From Azospirillum sp. 412522 (GTDB lineage Bacteria > Pseudomonadota > Alphaproteobacteria > Azospirillales > Azospirillaceae), in contig NZ_RWIJ01000022.1 in assembly GCF_019805165.1 (NCBI RefSeq), forward strand, positions 1-64,000: a stretch of DNA of 64,000 nt, given 5' to 3'. A model generated the notes under the pieces. The model saw only the letters and a list, made by a program, of their open reading frames with translations, had not been told where the DNA came from and did not search any database. The position numbers and the translations under genes were made by a program. Positions 42,236-52,328 of this stretch are shown in pieces. Within the stretch, counting starts at the first letter, position 1, and every line of letters starts with the position of its first letter.

Positions 42236-43252
42236 ATGAACATCAAGTCCCGGATCGACCGCATCCCCGGTGGGATGATGATCGTCCCCCTGTTTCTCGG
42301 CGCGTGCCTGAACACGCTCGCCCCCAGCACGGGCAAATTCTTCGGGTCCTTCACCAACGGGCTGATCACCGGCACGCTGCCGATCCTGTCGGTATGGTTC
42401 TTCTGCATCGGTGCCAGCATCAGCCTGAAGGCCACCCCGCTGGTCCTGCGCAAGAGCGGCGTTCTGGTCTCGGTGAAGATCCTCACCGCCGCCCTGGCGG
42501 GCGTCATCGCGTCCTGGTTCATCCCGGCGGAAGGCATCACGTCGGGCTTCTTCTCCGGCCTGTCGGTGCTGGCGATCATCGCGGTGATGAACGACACCAA
42601 TGGCGGCATGTACATGGCGCTGATGCAGCAGTACGGCACCAAGGAGGAAGCCGGCGCCTTCTGCCTGATGTGCCTGGAATCCGGTCCCTTCATGACCATG
42701 GTCACGCTGGGAATCGCCGGTCTTGCCGCCTTCCCCTGGCAGACGATGGTCGGCGCCCTGCTGCCCTTCCTGATCGGTTTCGCGCTGGGCAACCTGGACA
42801 AGGATCTCCGCGCCTTCTTCACCCAGGGCGTCTCGGTGATGGTCCCGTTCTTCGCCTTCGCGCTCGGCAACAACCTGAACTTCTCGACGATCCTCAACAC
42901 CGGCCTGCTCGGCATCGTGCTGGGGCTGGGCGTGATCGCCGTCACCGGCTTCATGCTGGTTCTGGCTGACATCCTGCTGGCGAAGGGCAACGGCACCGCC
43001 GGCATCGGCGCCGCCTCCACCGCCGGTGCCGCGGTGACGGTGCCGCCGATCATCGCCTCGATCGAGCCGACCTTCGCGCCGGTCGCCCCGTCGGCCACGG
43101 CGCTGATCGCCACCAGCGTGGTGGTCACGGCCCTGCTGACACCGCCGCTGACCGCCTGGTGGGCGCGCCGCTTCGGCGTGCTGTCGCCGCGCTACAAGGC
43201 TGCCGAAGCGGCCAAGCTCTCCCAGCCGGTGGGGATCGCCCCGGCCGAGTGA
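42236..43252 (+). CDS. kdgT: 2-keto-3-deoxygluconate permease KdgT
   Basis: Inner-membrane carrier of 338 residues with about ten hydrophobic spans, of the KdgT family that imports 2-keto-3-deoxygluconate, a pectin and alginate breakdown product, with protons. Family features include '[22 protein letters not shown]' at the start and '[15 protein letters not shown]' in the middle. The ATG at 42236 follows GAAGGAG. No kduI, kduD, kdgK or pectinase genes are nearby, so it is a lone uptake gene with its own promoter and terminator. Confidence 0.92.
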   Translation: MNIKSRIDRIPGGMMIVPLFLGACLNTLAPSTGKFFGSFTNGLITGTLPILSVWFFCIGASISLKATPLVLRKSGVLVSVKILTAALAGVIASWFIPAEGITSGFFSGLSVLAIIAVMNDTNGGMYMALMQQYGTKEEAGAFCLMCLESGPFMTMVTLGIAGLAAFPWQTMVGALLPFLIGFALGNLDKDLRAFFTQGVSVMVPFFAFALGNNLNFSTILNTGLLGIVLGLGVIAVTGFMLVLADILLAKGNGTAGIGAASTAGAAVTVPPIIASIEPTFAPVAPSATALIATSVVVTALLTPPLTAWWARRFGVLSPRYKAAEAAKLSQPVGIAPAE

Positions 43253-43267
43253 TCGGATGCGCTGAAG

Positions 43268-43303
43268 AAAGGCCGCCGGCGGAGCCCCCGCCGGCGGCCT
43301 TTT
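43268..43303. terminator. Bidirectional terminator between kdgT and the copper chaperone gene
   Basis: A 15-bp perfect stem (arms 43268-43282 and 43288-43302) with a 5-base loop. It has TTTT on the plus strand and TTTCTTC on the minus strand, so it can end both convergent transcripts. Confidence 0.88.
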
Positions 43304-43306
43304 CCA

Positions 43307-43831
43307 TTACTGCTTCTGGGCTGGCGCGGCGCCGTGGTTATGGCCGGCGCCGCCTGCCGCGCCCATATGTTCAGCCTGGGGGGCGCTCTGCCCGGCCGCC
43401 TCGACGGCGATCTCCACCTCGACGGTGCCGGCTTTTTCGAAGCGCAGGGTCATCGGGATGTGGGCGCCCTTTTCCAGGGGCTGCTTGAGGCCGAGCAGCA
43501 TGATGTGCAGGCCTCCCGGCGCCATCTTCACCGCCTCGCCCGGGGCGATGGCGATGGGCGGAACCTCGCGCATCTTCATCACGCCGTTCTCGTTCAGATG
43601 GGTGTGCAGTTCCGCCTTCTCCGCGACCGGCGTGGAGGCGGAAACCAGACGGTCCTCCGTCGTCCCGGTGTTGGTCATCGACAGATAGGCGCCGCCGTTC
43701 GGCGCGGACGGCGCGGTCGCGCGAGCCCAGGGGTGGCCGATCTCGATCGGGCCGGCCTTGTAGCTGTGGGCCAGAGCGGTGCCGGCACCGAACAGGGCGA
43801 GGGCGGCGGCGATGCCGAGAATGCGCTTCAT
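43307..43831 (-). CDS. PCu(A)C periplasmic copper chaperone
   Basis: Secreted protein of 174 residues with a signal peptide to about residue 21 (ALAHS). The PCu(A)C copper-binding residues appear as His and Met in 'ELHTHLNENGVMKMREV' and 'GGLHIMLLGLK'. A His/Met-containing tail ('EHMGAAGGAGHNHG') may add copper sites. It delivers Cu(I) to the cytochrome oxidase CuA centre. AGGAGAAGAG precedes the start. It follows a DUF2946 gene by about 210 bases; the two often occur together. Confidence 0.9.
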   Translation of the reverse strand: MKRILGIAAALALFGAGTALAHSYKAGPIEIGHPWARATAPSAPNGGAYLSMTNTGTTEDRLVSASTPVAEKAELHTHLNENGVMKMREVPPIAIAPGEAVKMAPGGLHIMLLGLKQPLEKGAHIPMTLRFEKAGTVEVEIAVEAAGQSAPQAEHMGAAGGAGHNHGAAPAQKQ

Positions 43832-44040
43832 GAACTCTTCTCCTGGAATGCGGCTGTGAACAGCAGGAAGGCGCCGCCGCGGCGGATGACGCCGCGGGGC
43901 ATGGATGGCGCGCGCCGCGGCCTGCGTTGGAATGGCAGGGCCGGCGGCGTACGGGCCTTGGTCAGGGATCGACCAGGGATAAGCCGGGGATAGGGCGCGG
44001 GATGCCCGGCGGCGATGGATGGATCGACGGTGGGGAAAAA

Positions 44041-44487
44041 TCAGGCGAGCGGCGGTGGCGCTCGGGCCTGAAGCGTCGACAGGAACCAGCCGTCGGCAGT
44101 CCATTCAGCCGGCAGCAGCCGGATATCGCGGATCACGGCAACGGCCGGACCGACGGTCAGCGGCGGTGGCGGCAAGGCCAGCCCGGCCACCAGCGGGCAG
44201 AGTGGACAATGGCCGGTGCCGGCCGGCGTCGAATCCGGAAGCTTTCCTCGGCTGTCGCCGTCCGGTGCGGTCCCGAACCCGTCGGGTCCGTAGTCGGCGG
44301 CATCGACGCCGATGGTGGTCAGGCCGCCGGAGGAGCAGATCGGCAGTGAGACGATCCCCCCGGCCTGGGCAATTCCGACGGTCAGCGGCATCCAGCCCCA
44401 GGCGATGACCTGCAGCAACAGCGCGAGCATCCCGGCCATAAGGCCGAGCCGCCGCACCCGCCGTCCTGTCAACCGACCGAAGGCCAT
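44041..44487 (-). CDS. DUF2946 family protein, copper-linked
   Basis: A 148-residue protein with an N-terminal membrane span or signal (about 12-32) and a CPLC motif in 'GTGHCPLCPLVAGLALPP' typical of DUF2946. The cysteines suggest metal or redox binding in the periplasm. It lies upstream of the PCu(A)C chaperone on the same strand, as in many copper-handling loci. The ATG at 44487 was chosen; the longer frame has a non-family N-terminus. Function is unproven. Confidence 0.75.
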   Translation of the reverse strand: MAFGRLTGRRVRRLGLMAGMLALLLQVIAWGWMPLTVGIAQAGGIVSLPICSSGGLTTIGVDAADYGPDGFGTAPDGDSRGKLPDSTPAGTGHCPLCPLVAGLALPPPPLTVGPAVAVIRDIRLLPAEWTADGWFLSTLQARAPPPLA

Positions 44488-44614
44488 CCGGCTCCGTCGC
44501 CTCCAAAAATGCCGGATGTTCCCGGCAGCATTGCGCCACGATAGCGCAGCCGGCATGAGCGAACGAGCGGCAAATGAACTCGCGGCCGGCGAAGAGCCGT
44601 TGCCGGCTGTTGTT

Positions 44615-45337
44615 TCACGCCAGCAGGCGGAAGGCCGGTTCCGGCCGTGCCAGCAACTCGCGGCGCAGCGCCTCGACGGCATGGTCGTCGCGAACGGCGC
44701 GGGGAACGGTCACCGGCACCTCCGCCACCACCCGGCCGGGCGAGGGGGCCAGCAGAAGCAACCGGTCGGCCAGGGCCAGAGCCTCGCGCAGGTTGTGGGT
44801 GACCAGGAGGACGGTGGCAGGCCGCCGGTCCAACAGTTGCGACAGCAGCCCCCGCAGGCGCAGGGCAGTCGGTTCGTCCAGCGAGACGAAGGGTTCGTCC
44901 ATCAGCAGCAGATCCGGCTCCACCACGAAGGCGCGGGCCAATGCCACCCGCCGGGCCATGCCCAGCGACAGTTGGGTTGGGAAGCGGTCGGCGAACTGCG
45001 ACAATTCCAACGCATCCAGCATCAGGTCGACCGCCGGCCCCCGCCGTTGCGCACGCGGCAGGACCAGCGCGAGATTCTGACGCACGGTTCGCCAAGGCAG
45101 CAGGCGCGGCTCCTGGAACACATAACCGAGCCGGGCGGGGCCGCCGTTCTGACGTGGCCCGACCTCAACCACGCCGTCGAAGGCACGGTCCAGCCCGGCG
45201 ACGATCCCGAGCGCCGTCGTCTTGCCGCAGCCGCTGGGACCGACCAGCGCCACGACCTCCCCCGCCGCGGCGGACAGGGTCAGGCCACGCACCGCCTCCA
45301 CCGCGCCGAAGCGCTTGGAGCGGATCTCAAGCCTCAG
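44615..45337 (-). CDS. ABC transporter ATPase (SsuB/TauB-like)
   Basis: ATP-binding protein of about 240 residues with Walker A GPSGCGKTT, a signature region reading 'LSLGMARRVALARAF' (LSLGM replacing LSGGQ) and Walker B LLLMDEPFVSLD. Homology begins at 'LRLEIRSKRFG', just before which no ATG, GTG or TTG is in frame. The only nearby candidate is a CTG at 45337, inside the end of the permease gene; the next canonical start is ATG 45451, overlapping the permease by 125 bases. The 5' end given is therefore provisional. It energises the permease encoded upstream. Confidence 0.8.
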   Translation of the reverse strand: MRLEIRSKRFGAVEAVRGLTLSAAAGEVVALVGPSGCGKTTALGIVAGLDRAFDGVVEVGPRQNGGPARLGYVFQEPRLLPWRTVRQNLALVLPRAQRRGPAVDLMLDALELSQFADRFPTQLSLGMARRVALARAFVVEPDLLLMDEPFVSLDEPTALRLRGLLSQLLDRRPATVLLVTHNLREALALADRLLLLAPSPGRVVAEVPVTVPRAVRDDHAVEALRRELLARPEPAFRLLA

Positions 45338-46094
45338 CGGGCATCCGCCGCCAGCGCTGGCAGTGCCGTTCGACCGGCTGGAGGACGCCGTATTCCAAAA
45401 GCTGGACCACGGCCACGAACGCGATGGTGTAAGCCAGGATTCCTGCGACATCGAACGTCTGGAAAAGGAGGTTGATCTGGAATCCGACACCGTCGCTGCG
45501 GCCCAGCAGTTCGACCACCAGCACGATCTTCCAGATCAGCGCCAGGCCGGACCGCGCAGCCGCGGCGATGGTGGGGGTGAGTTGCGGCAGCAGCACATGG
45601 CGAAGCCGGTCCGCGGGCGACAGGCGGTAGACGCGGGCCATGTCGATCAGCCCCTCGTCGATGGCGCGCGCTCCGGCCCGCACCAGAACCACCGTGTTGG
45701 GGATCTTGTTGACCGCGACGGCTCCGATGGCCGCGGCCTCGGTCAGCCCGAACCAGACATAGGCCAGCACGATCACCACCAGCGCCGGCAGGTTCAGGAA
45801 GAAGACCAGCCAGGGGCCGAACAGCCGGTCGACGAAGGGCGAACGCCCCATCGGCAGGCCCAACCCGACGCCGATGGACATGGCGAGTGCGAAGGCCGCC
45901 AGCACCCGCAGCAGCGTGACGCCCATGTGGTGGAACAGCGCCCCGCTCTCCGCCTCGCGCAGCAGGGCCTGGGCCACCGGCATCGGCCCCGGCAGCAGGC
46001 GCCCGCCGACCAACAGCGCCGCAGCCTGCCATAGCGCCAGCAGCAGCAGGATCGATGCCAGGGGCATCACCACGGGCATCAGGGCGCGCCGCAC
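45327..46094 (-). CDS. ABC transporter permease (SsuC/TauC-like)
   Basis: Inner-membrane permease of 255 residues with about six spans of the BPD_transp_1 fold. The cytoplasmic EAA-type loop 'RVYRLSPADRLRHVLLPQLTPTI' is clear. It begins with GTG 3 bases after the binding-protein stop and overlaps the ATPase gene. With those two it forms a nitrate/sulfonate/taurine-type importer whose substrate cannot be told from sequence. Confidence 0.88.
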   Translation of the reverse strand: MRRALMPVVMPLASILLLLALWQAAALLVGGRLLPGPMPVAQALLREAESGALFHHMGVTLLRVLAAFALAMSIGVGLGLPMGRSPFVDRLFGPWLVFFLNLPALVVIVLAYVWFGLTEAAAIGAVAVNKIPNTVVLVRAGARAIDEGLIDMARVYRLSPADRLRHVLLPQLTPTIAAAARSGLALIWKIVLVVELLGRSDGVGFQINLLFQTFDVAGILAYTIAFVAVVQLLEYGVLQPVERHCQRWRRMPAEA

Positions 46095-46097
46095 CGG

Positions 46098-47117
46098 CTA
46101 AGCCCCACCGGTCCAGAAGGTGCCGGGGGCGATGACAGGCGCGTCGCCGACCAGGTCCCGCCCGCCCAGCCGCGCCAGCAGGGCGTAGAGCTTCGCTGCC
46201 CCTGCCCGCTCCTCCTCCGTCCATCGGCGGGGAATGCCGTCGCGGTAGCGGTCGCGCAGGATGCGGAAGGTGGCGTCGTCTTCCGCCTGCATCAGCGGAG
46301 CGAGCCGCTCCCAAGCCGCATCCGATTGCGCCAGCAGGGTCTTTGCCTGACTCGTCGCCGCCTGGAAGCCGGCGAAAGCTGCCGGATTGGCGCGCGCCCA
46401 GTCCTCGCGGAAGACATAGCCGATGGAAGGCACCGTGGCCGGCTGACCCAGCGCCTCCAGCATGTCGGACACCGTCATCGTCACGCGCATGCCCTTCGCC
46501 TCCAGCCGGGCGGCGAAGGGCCAGAAGGTCAGCACGGCGTCCAGGTCGCCATCGGCAATCTTGCTGTTCAGCAGGGGCGGCGCCGCGAAGAAGGCGTGAG
46601 CGTCGCGGTCGAGCGACAACCCGTGCCGGTCGCCGGCCAGGGCCTTCAAAAGCAGCCAGCTCTTGTCGAGCGGGCTGCCGGCGACGCCGATGCGCTTGCC
46701 CCGCAGGTCGCCGACCCCGGCGATGGCGGAACCGGCCGGCACCACCAGCGCGCCGACGGCGGTCGAATAGGGGATGAAGGACAGCGCCTCCCCCTTGCTG
46801 CGCATCCGCGACACCCACAGCCAGTCGGAAACGATGACGTCCACCCCGCCCGCCTGGAGCGCGACCTGGGTGGCGGGATTGCCGGCCAGTTCGACCAGTT
46901 GCAGGTCGATGCCGGCCCGCCGGTCGAAGCCGTTGGCGCGGACGGTGTCGAGTTCCCAGCTGACCGTGCCGAATTTCAGCACCCCGGCGCGGACGATCGG
47001 CCGATTGGCGGCCGGTGCGCTGCTGGCGTCGGCGGCCGCAGCGGGACTCAGCGCCGCCGACGCCAGCAGCGCACCGGCCGCCAGCAATGTCGTCCGTCTG
47101 CTACAGCCTGCCGCCAT
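46098..47117 (-). CDS. ABC substrate-binding protein (SsuA/NMT1-like)
   Basis: Exported binding protein of 339 residues with a twin-arginine-like signal (SRRTTLL, cleavage near residue 30). The body has the periplasmic-binding type 2 fold: 'RAGVLKFGTVSWELDTV', 'VDVIVSDWLWVSRMR' and 'GKRIGVAGSPLDKSW'. It is first in the leftward operon with the permease and ATPase. Relatives bind sulfonates, nitrate or thiamine precursors; the Trp-rich pocket motif is not one I can tie to a ligand. Confidence 0.82.
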   Translation of the reverse strand: MAAGCSRRTTLLAAGALLASAALSPAAAADASSAPAANRPIVRAGVLKFGTVSWELDTVRANGFDRRAGIDLQLVELAGNPATQVALQAGGVDVIVSDWLWVSRMRSKGEALSFIPYSTAVGALVVPAGSAIAGVGDLRGKRIGVAGSPLDKSWLLLKALAGDRHGLSLDRDAHAFFAAPPLLNSKIADGDLDAVLTFWPFAARLEAKGMRVTMTVSDMLEALGQPATVPSIGYVFREDWARANPAAFAGFQAATSQAKTLLAQSDAAWERLAPLMQAEDDATFRILRDRYRDGIPRRWTEEERAGAAKLYALLARLGGRDLVGDAPVIAPGTFWTGGA

Positions 47118-47226
47118 CGTCCCCGTCCATTCAGCCTTGGACTGCCAGCTTAGGGGGAGTGTAGATGGTTCGTATATTCAACGATAGGAGGATAACGGAG
47201 GTATCGCCGGCGGAGCCGTGCCGGAC

Positions 47227-47931
<705 letters not shown>

Positions 47932-48027
47932 GGCGGCGGGTCCATCGGGCGCGAAGCGCCCCAGTTACAAGAGCGCGAGGCGCCCCGGTTATATGGCTTG
48001 GCGCGAAGAACGCCCTCTATAGCGCGA

Positions 48028-48765
48028 TCATTTCAGGAAGAACACCGCACTCATCACCAGCCCGACGGCGATGATGCCGGCCCGCAGGACGGGCTTGGGG
48101 ATCTTGCGGCCCAGACGGGCGCCGGCATAGCCGCCGGCGACCGCGGCCAGCGTCATCAGCAGCGCCTTCGGCCACTCCACCGCCCCGCCCGCCGCGTAGG
48201 CTACCACGGCGATGGCGGTCAGCACGGCGGAGAACAAATTCTTCAGCCCGTTCATGGCGTTGAGGTCGGTCATGCCGAACAGGCTGAGCTGCGCCAGCAG
48301 GAGGATGCCGAGACCGCCGTTGAAATAGCCGCCATAGACCGAGACCGCGAACAGCGTGCCCAGCATCGCCCCGTTGCCATGCAGTCCCAGGCTGCGCAGC
48401 CGCTGGGCCAGCAGGTTGCCGAAGGCGAACAGCCCGGTCGCCGCCAGCAGCAGCCACGGCACGATGCCGCGGAACACCGAATCCGGCGTCACCAGCAGAA
48501 GTCCGGCCCCGGCCAGTCCGCCGACCAAACTGACCGCCGACAGCAGCGGAAGGCTGAGCGTGCCGACCGGCGCCAGATCCTGGCGATAGCCGTAGACGCC
48601 GCTGGCATAGCCGGGCAGCAGGGCGACGGTGCCGGTGGCATTGGCGGCGACCGGCGGAACCCCGGCGTAGATCAGGGCCGGCAGGGTCAGGAAGCTCCCC
48701 CCGCCGGCAACGGCGTTCATTGCCCCGGCCAGAAAGGCAGCAGCCAATAAAATCAATTCGATCAT
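48028..48765 (-). CDS. TSUP-family (TauE/SafE) membrane transporter
   Basis: Inner-membrane protein of 245 residues with about eight spans. The two repeat motifs 'AGAMNAVAGGGSFLTLPALI' (about 13-33) and 'VYGGYFNGGLGILLLAQLS' (about 143-162) define the TauE/SafE sulfite-exporter family. It starts 4 bases after the acyl-CoA synthetase stop, so it is co-transcribed. Members export organic sulfur compounds or carboxylates; the ligand here is unknown. Confidence 0.9.
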   Translation of the reverse strand: MIELILLAAAFLAGAMNAVAGGGSFLTLPALIYAGVPPVAANATGTVALLPGYASGVYGYRQDLAPVGTLSLPLLSAVSLVGGLAGAGLLLVTPDSVFRGIVPWLLLAATGLFAFGNLLAQRLRSLGLHGNGAMLGTLFAVSVYGGYFNGGLGILLLAQLSLFGMTDLNAMNGLKNLFSAVLTAIAVVAYAAGGAVEWPKALLMTLAAVAGGYAGARLGRKIPKPVLRAGIIAVGLVMSAVFFLK

Positions 48766-48769
48766 GATA

Positions 48770-50386
48770 TTATGAGCGGTTTCTCAACTCCCGGCGAATG
48801 ATCTTGCCGGTTGTGGTCATGGGCAGGCTTTCGAGAAATTCGATGGCGCGCGGATATTCGTGGGCGGCCAGCCGGGTCTTCACATGGTCCTGGATCGAGG
48901 CGACCAGCGCTTCGTCCGGCGTCACCCCCTCCTGCAGGACGACGAAGGCCTTGACGATCTCCGTGCGCAGCGGGTCCGGCACGCCGACCACCGCCGCCAT
49001 GCGGACGGCGGGATGGCCGATCAGGCAGTCCTCGATCTCGCCGGGGCCGATGCGGTAGCCGGCCGAGGTGATGACGTCGTCGTCCCGACCGACGAAGCGG
49101 ATGTAGCCGTCCCCGTCCAGTTCCCCCTGGTCGCCGGTGACCAGCCAGTCGCCGACGAACTTCGCCGCCGTGGCGTCGGGGTTGTTCCAATAGCCGAGGA
49201 ACATCACCGGATCCGGCCGGTGCACGGCGATCAGGCCGATCCGCCCCGGCGGCAGGCGGTTGCCCTCCCCGTCGATCACCGCCACGTCATGGCCGGGAAC
49301 CGGGCGGCCCATGATGCCGGGCTTTGGCACCGTCAGCGAAGCGGCCGAGGAGACGATCATGTTGCACTCGGTCTGGCCGTAGAACTCGTTGATCGTCACG
49401 CCGAAGGTCTCGCGTCCCCAGTCGAGCAGTCCGGCGCCCAGCGTCTCGCCGCCACTGGCGACGGACCGCATGTCGATGGCATGGCGCGTCCGCGGATTCT
49501 TCACCGCCCGCATCATCTTCAGCGCGGTCGGCGGCAGGAAGGCGTTGCGCACCCGGAATTCGGCGAGCAGCGCGAAGGCGGCCTCCGCGTCGAACTTCTC
49601 GAAGCGGTGGGAGACCACGGTCACCCCGTGATGCCAGGCCGGCAGCAGAACGTCGAGCAGCCCGCCGATCCAGGCCCAGTCGGCCGGCGTCCAGATGCGG
49701 TCGCCCGGCTGCGGGAACAGGTCGTGCGACATCTCCACGCCCGGCAGATGCCCCAGCAGCACGCGGTGCGCATGGAGCGCGCCCTTCGGCTGGCCCGTCG
49801 TGCCGGAGGTGTAGATGATCAGTGCCGGATCGTCGGGGGCGGTGTCGGCCGGAGTGAAGTCGTCCGACGCCGCGTCGCACAGCCCGTGCCAGTCGAGGCA
49901 TCCCGGACCGGAGCCGTCGATGCGGAACACCGCGCGCAACTCGGGGAGACGGTCGCGGATCCGGGCGATCTTGGCGGCTCCGGCGGCATCGGTGACCACG
50001 GCACGGGCGCCGCAATTGGCCAGCCGGTATTCCAGCGCCTCCACCCCGAACAGCGAGAACAGCGGCACCGCGATGCCGCCCAGCTTGTAGACCGCGACAT
50101 GGCTGATGGCGGTTTCCGGCGACTGCGGCAGCAGGATGCCGACCCGGTCGCCGCGGTTCACGCCCTGTGCAGTCAGCGTGTTGGCGAAGCGGTTGGACAG
50201 GGCGCGAATGTCGGAGAAGCGGTACTCCTCGACGCCACCGTCGCGCAGCTTGTGGATCAGGGCGACGCGGTCCGGCTCCGCTTCCGCCCAGCGGTCGCAG
50301 ACATCGACGCCGATGTTGTAGCGGTCGGGCACGCGCCAGGCGAAGGCGCGGGAAACCCCGTCATAGCTGTCCGCGTTCGGCAGCAT
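48770..50386 (-). CDS. AMP-forming acyl-CoA synthetase
   Basis: A 538-residue ligase of the ANL superfamily that activates a carboxylic acid to its CoA thioester through an acyl-adenylate. Motifs are the P-loop 'IIYTSGTTGQPKG' (about 175), 'YGQTECN' (about 335), the hinge 'VGRDDDVITSAGYRIGPGEIE' and the catalytic Lys in 'MTTTGKIIRRE' near the end. It most resembles medium-chain or acetate/propionate-type enzymes. The ATG at 50386 follows GGGAGGGAACG. It leads an operon with the TSUP and livF genes, suggesting uptake and activation of an organic acid. Confidence 0.9.
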   Translation of the reverse strand: MLPNADSYDGVSRAFAWRVPDRYNIGVDVCDRWAEAEPDRVALIHKLRDGGVEEYRFSDIRALSNRFANTLTAQGVNRGDRVGILLPQSPETAISHVAVYKLGGIAVPLFSLFGVEALEYRLANCGARAVVTDAAGAAKIARIRDRLPELRAVFRIDGSGPGCLDWHGLCDAASDDFTPADTAPDDPALIIYTSGTTGQPKGALHAHRVLLGHLPGVEMSHDLFPQPGDRIWTPADWAWIGGLLDVLLPAWHHGVTVVSHRFEKFDAEAAFALLAEFRVRNAFLPPTALKMMRAVKNPRTRHAIDMRSVASGGETLGAGLLDWGRETFGVTINEFYGQTECNMIVSSAASLTVPKPGIMGRPVPGHDVAVIDGEGNRLPPGRIGLIAVHRPDPVMFLGYWNNPDATAAKFVGDWLVTGDQGELDGDGYIRFVGRDDDVITSAGYRIGPGEIEDCLIGHPAVRMAAVVGVPDPLRTEIVKAFVVLQEGVTPDEALVASIQDHVKTRLAAHEYPRAIEFLESLPMTTTGKIIRRELRNRS

Positions 50387-50556
50387 GTTCGTTCCCTCCC
50401 AAGGGCTTGTCGTCGATTCCTTTGTGGAACCGTTGATCCGATCATAGGAGCAAGCGAGGCACCGCGTCACGCGCCGGGAATAACATGCGGGTCAGCCATG
50501 TTGATGGCGGCAGGAACGTACAGTTTCGTGACGACCCCAACAGCACGAGAGCCACC

Positions 50557-51066
50557 ATGAAAGCCAGCCCCTTCCTCGCCGCCGCGCTGTCCGCCAGCCT
50601 GCTCGCGGCTCCGCTCGCCGGCTGCGCCCAGCCCGGCTACGGCGATTCCTATGGCGGCGTCAGCGCCAACAAGCAGACCGCCGGCACGGTCCTGGGCGGC
50701 GTGGTCGGCGGTCTGGCGGGTTCGCGCTTCGGCGGCGGCAGCGGCAAGCTGGTGGCGGTCGGCGTCGGCACGCTGCTGGGCGCCGCGCTGGGCAACGCGG
50801 CCGGCGCCTCGCTCGACCGCGCCGACCAGAACTATGCCCAGCAGGCGGCGGTCAACGCCTACAGCGCGCCGACCGGCAGCACCGTGCGCTGGAACAACCC
50901 GGAGACCGGCAACTACGGCACCTACACTCCCGTGCGCGAGGGGACCGGGCCGCAGGGCCAGCTCTGCCGCGAATACCAGACCACCATCGTGGTCCAGGGC
51001 CGTACCCAGCAGGGCTTCGGCACCGCCTGCCAGCAGGCGGACGGAACCTGGCGCGTGGTCAGCTGA
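50557..51066 (+). CDS. Glycine-zipper surface lipoprotein (17 kDa antigen family)
   Basis: A 169-residue lipoprotein. The lipobox is LAGC, with the lipidated cysteine at residue 23. A glycine-zipper segment ('TVLGGVVGGLAGSRFGGG' and 'VGTLLGAALGNAAG', about 45-85) is followed by a C-terminal domain ('WNNPETGNYGTYTPVREG', 'CREYQTTIVVQGRTQQGFGTACQQADGTWRV') typical of the rickettsial 17 kDa antigen family. It is anchored in the outer membrane. The ATG at 50557 gives the clean signal peptide. Confidence 0.88.
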   Translation: MKASPFLAAALSASLLAAPLAGCAQPGYGDSYGGVSANKQTAGTVLGGVVGGLAGSRFGGGSGKLVAVGVGTLLGAALGNAAGASLDRADQNYAQQAAVNAYSAPTGSTVRWNNPETGNYGTYTPVREGTGPQGQLCREYQTTIVVQGRTQQGFGTACQQADGTWRVVS

Positions 51067-51087
51067 TCCGCCGGCAGGGACAAAGCC

Positions 51088-52170
51088 TCAGGCCAGCGCC
51101 GTCCGCCGCCGGGCGGCGCTGCCGGGTTTGGGCGCCGGACCGGTCAGGGCGTGGGCGATGCGCAGCGCCCCCTGGCCGTCCAGCGGCAACGCGGCTGCGG
51201 CGTCCTGCATCCGCTGCCGCAGCCCGGTGTCGGCCCATAGGGTGAGCGCCCGCTCGGCGATACCCGCGGCCGCCTCGGCAGGATCGCAGCCGCGGGCATC
51301 CACGGCGGTGCTCCAGCCGAGGCCGGCGGCATCGCCGCTCGCCATCGCCTGGTTGTCGGCGGTGACCACCAGCAGGGTCGGCACCGCGAGTGCCGCCAAT
51401 TCCCCCATGGTGCCGCCGCCGGCCGACACCGCCAGCCCGGCATCGGCCATCAGCGCGCCCATGCGCGGATGGTCGATCTCCACGGAAATCTCACGGGAGG
51501 CGAGCGCCGTCACCTCCGCCGCACGCGGGTTGCTGCCGCCGAGGACGGCGACGATCCGGCAGCCGGCCGGCCGGGCCCGCCCGAGCATCTCCAGGACCGG
51601 GCCGGTCAGGCCGAGCGGATCGGAGCCGCCGAAGGTCACCAGCAGCACAGGACGGTCGGCGATGGTCAGCCGCGGCGCCTGCGCCGCCAGCCGGATCTCC
51701 CGCCGCAAGGGCGCATAGCCGGGGCCGAGCAGCAGGACGGCGCCGGGCGCCATCGCGTCATAGGGCAAAGTCGTGGCCTGCGGCGCCGCGTTGACCACGA
51801 GGTCGGCGTGCAGGGGCGTGCCGTCGCCGAGATCGTCCCAGGCCAGCACCCGGGCACCCGCAGCCTGCAACCCGGCGCGATAGGCCTCGCCGAAACGGTA
51901 GCCATCGAGCATCACCGCGCTGCCATGCTCCCGCCGCAGCAGGGAACGGGTGGCGGCCAGATCCGCCGCCTCTCCCACCGGACCGGCGATGGAAACATGG
52001 CGGAAGCCGTCCGTCGTCAGGCGGCGGTCGATGGCGGGAGTGGACTCCACGGCGGCGAACAGCACCTCGTGCCCCTGGTCGCGCAGGGCTTCGGCCACGG
52101 CGAGGCAGCGCATGACATGGCCGGTGCCGATGATGGGCGAAGCGTCGGCTCGGATGAGGATGACGGCCAT
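51088..52170 (-). CDS. PseG-like UDP-sugar hydrolase/glycosyltransferase
   Basis: A 360-residue GT-B-like protein with 'IRADASPIIGTGHVMRCLAVAEAL' in family form at the N-terminus (the GTGHVMRC loop) and the donor-site glycine loop 'VSAGGGTMGELAALAVPTLLV' in the second half. PseG removes UDP from the activated trideoxy sugar on the way to pseudaminic acid. The rest of a Pse pathway is not in the window, so a related sugar is possible. It follows a nucleotidyltransferase gene and two TPR-glycosyltransferases on the same strand, pointing to flagellin or surface glycosylation. Confidence 0.78.
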   Translation of the reverse strand: MAVILIRADASPIIGTGHVMRCLAVAEALRDQGHEVLFAAVESTPAIDRRLTTDGFRHVSIAGPVGEAADLAATRSLLRREHGSAVMLDGYRFGEAYRAGLQAAGARVLAWDDLGDGTPLHADLVVNAAPQATTLPYDAMAPGAVLLLGPGYAPLRREIRLAAQAPRLTIADRPVLLVTFGGSDPLGLTGPVLEMLGRARPAGCRIVAVLGGSNPRAAEVTALASREISVEIDHPRMGALMADAGLAVSAGGGTMGELAALAVPTLLVVTADNQAMASGDAAGLGWSTAVDARGCDPAEAAAGIAERALTLWADTGLRQRMQDAAAALPLDGQGALRIAHALTGPAPKPGSAARRRTALA

Positions 52171-52328
52171 GGCAATGGTCCGGAAGAGACGGCGTGGCTG
52201 TCCTGCCACGACACGCGGGAGCGAGTCGGCCAGCATCTTGGCCCGGCACTTCACGCCTGTCCAGCGACACGCCGCAGAGCGCGCGGGGGCAAATTGCGGC
52301 CGCCAGGAGACCTCGTCAGGACGCCTCG

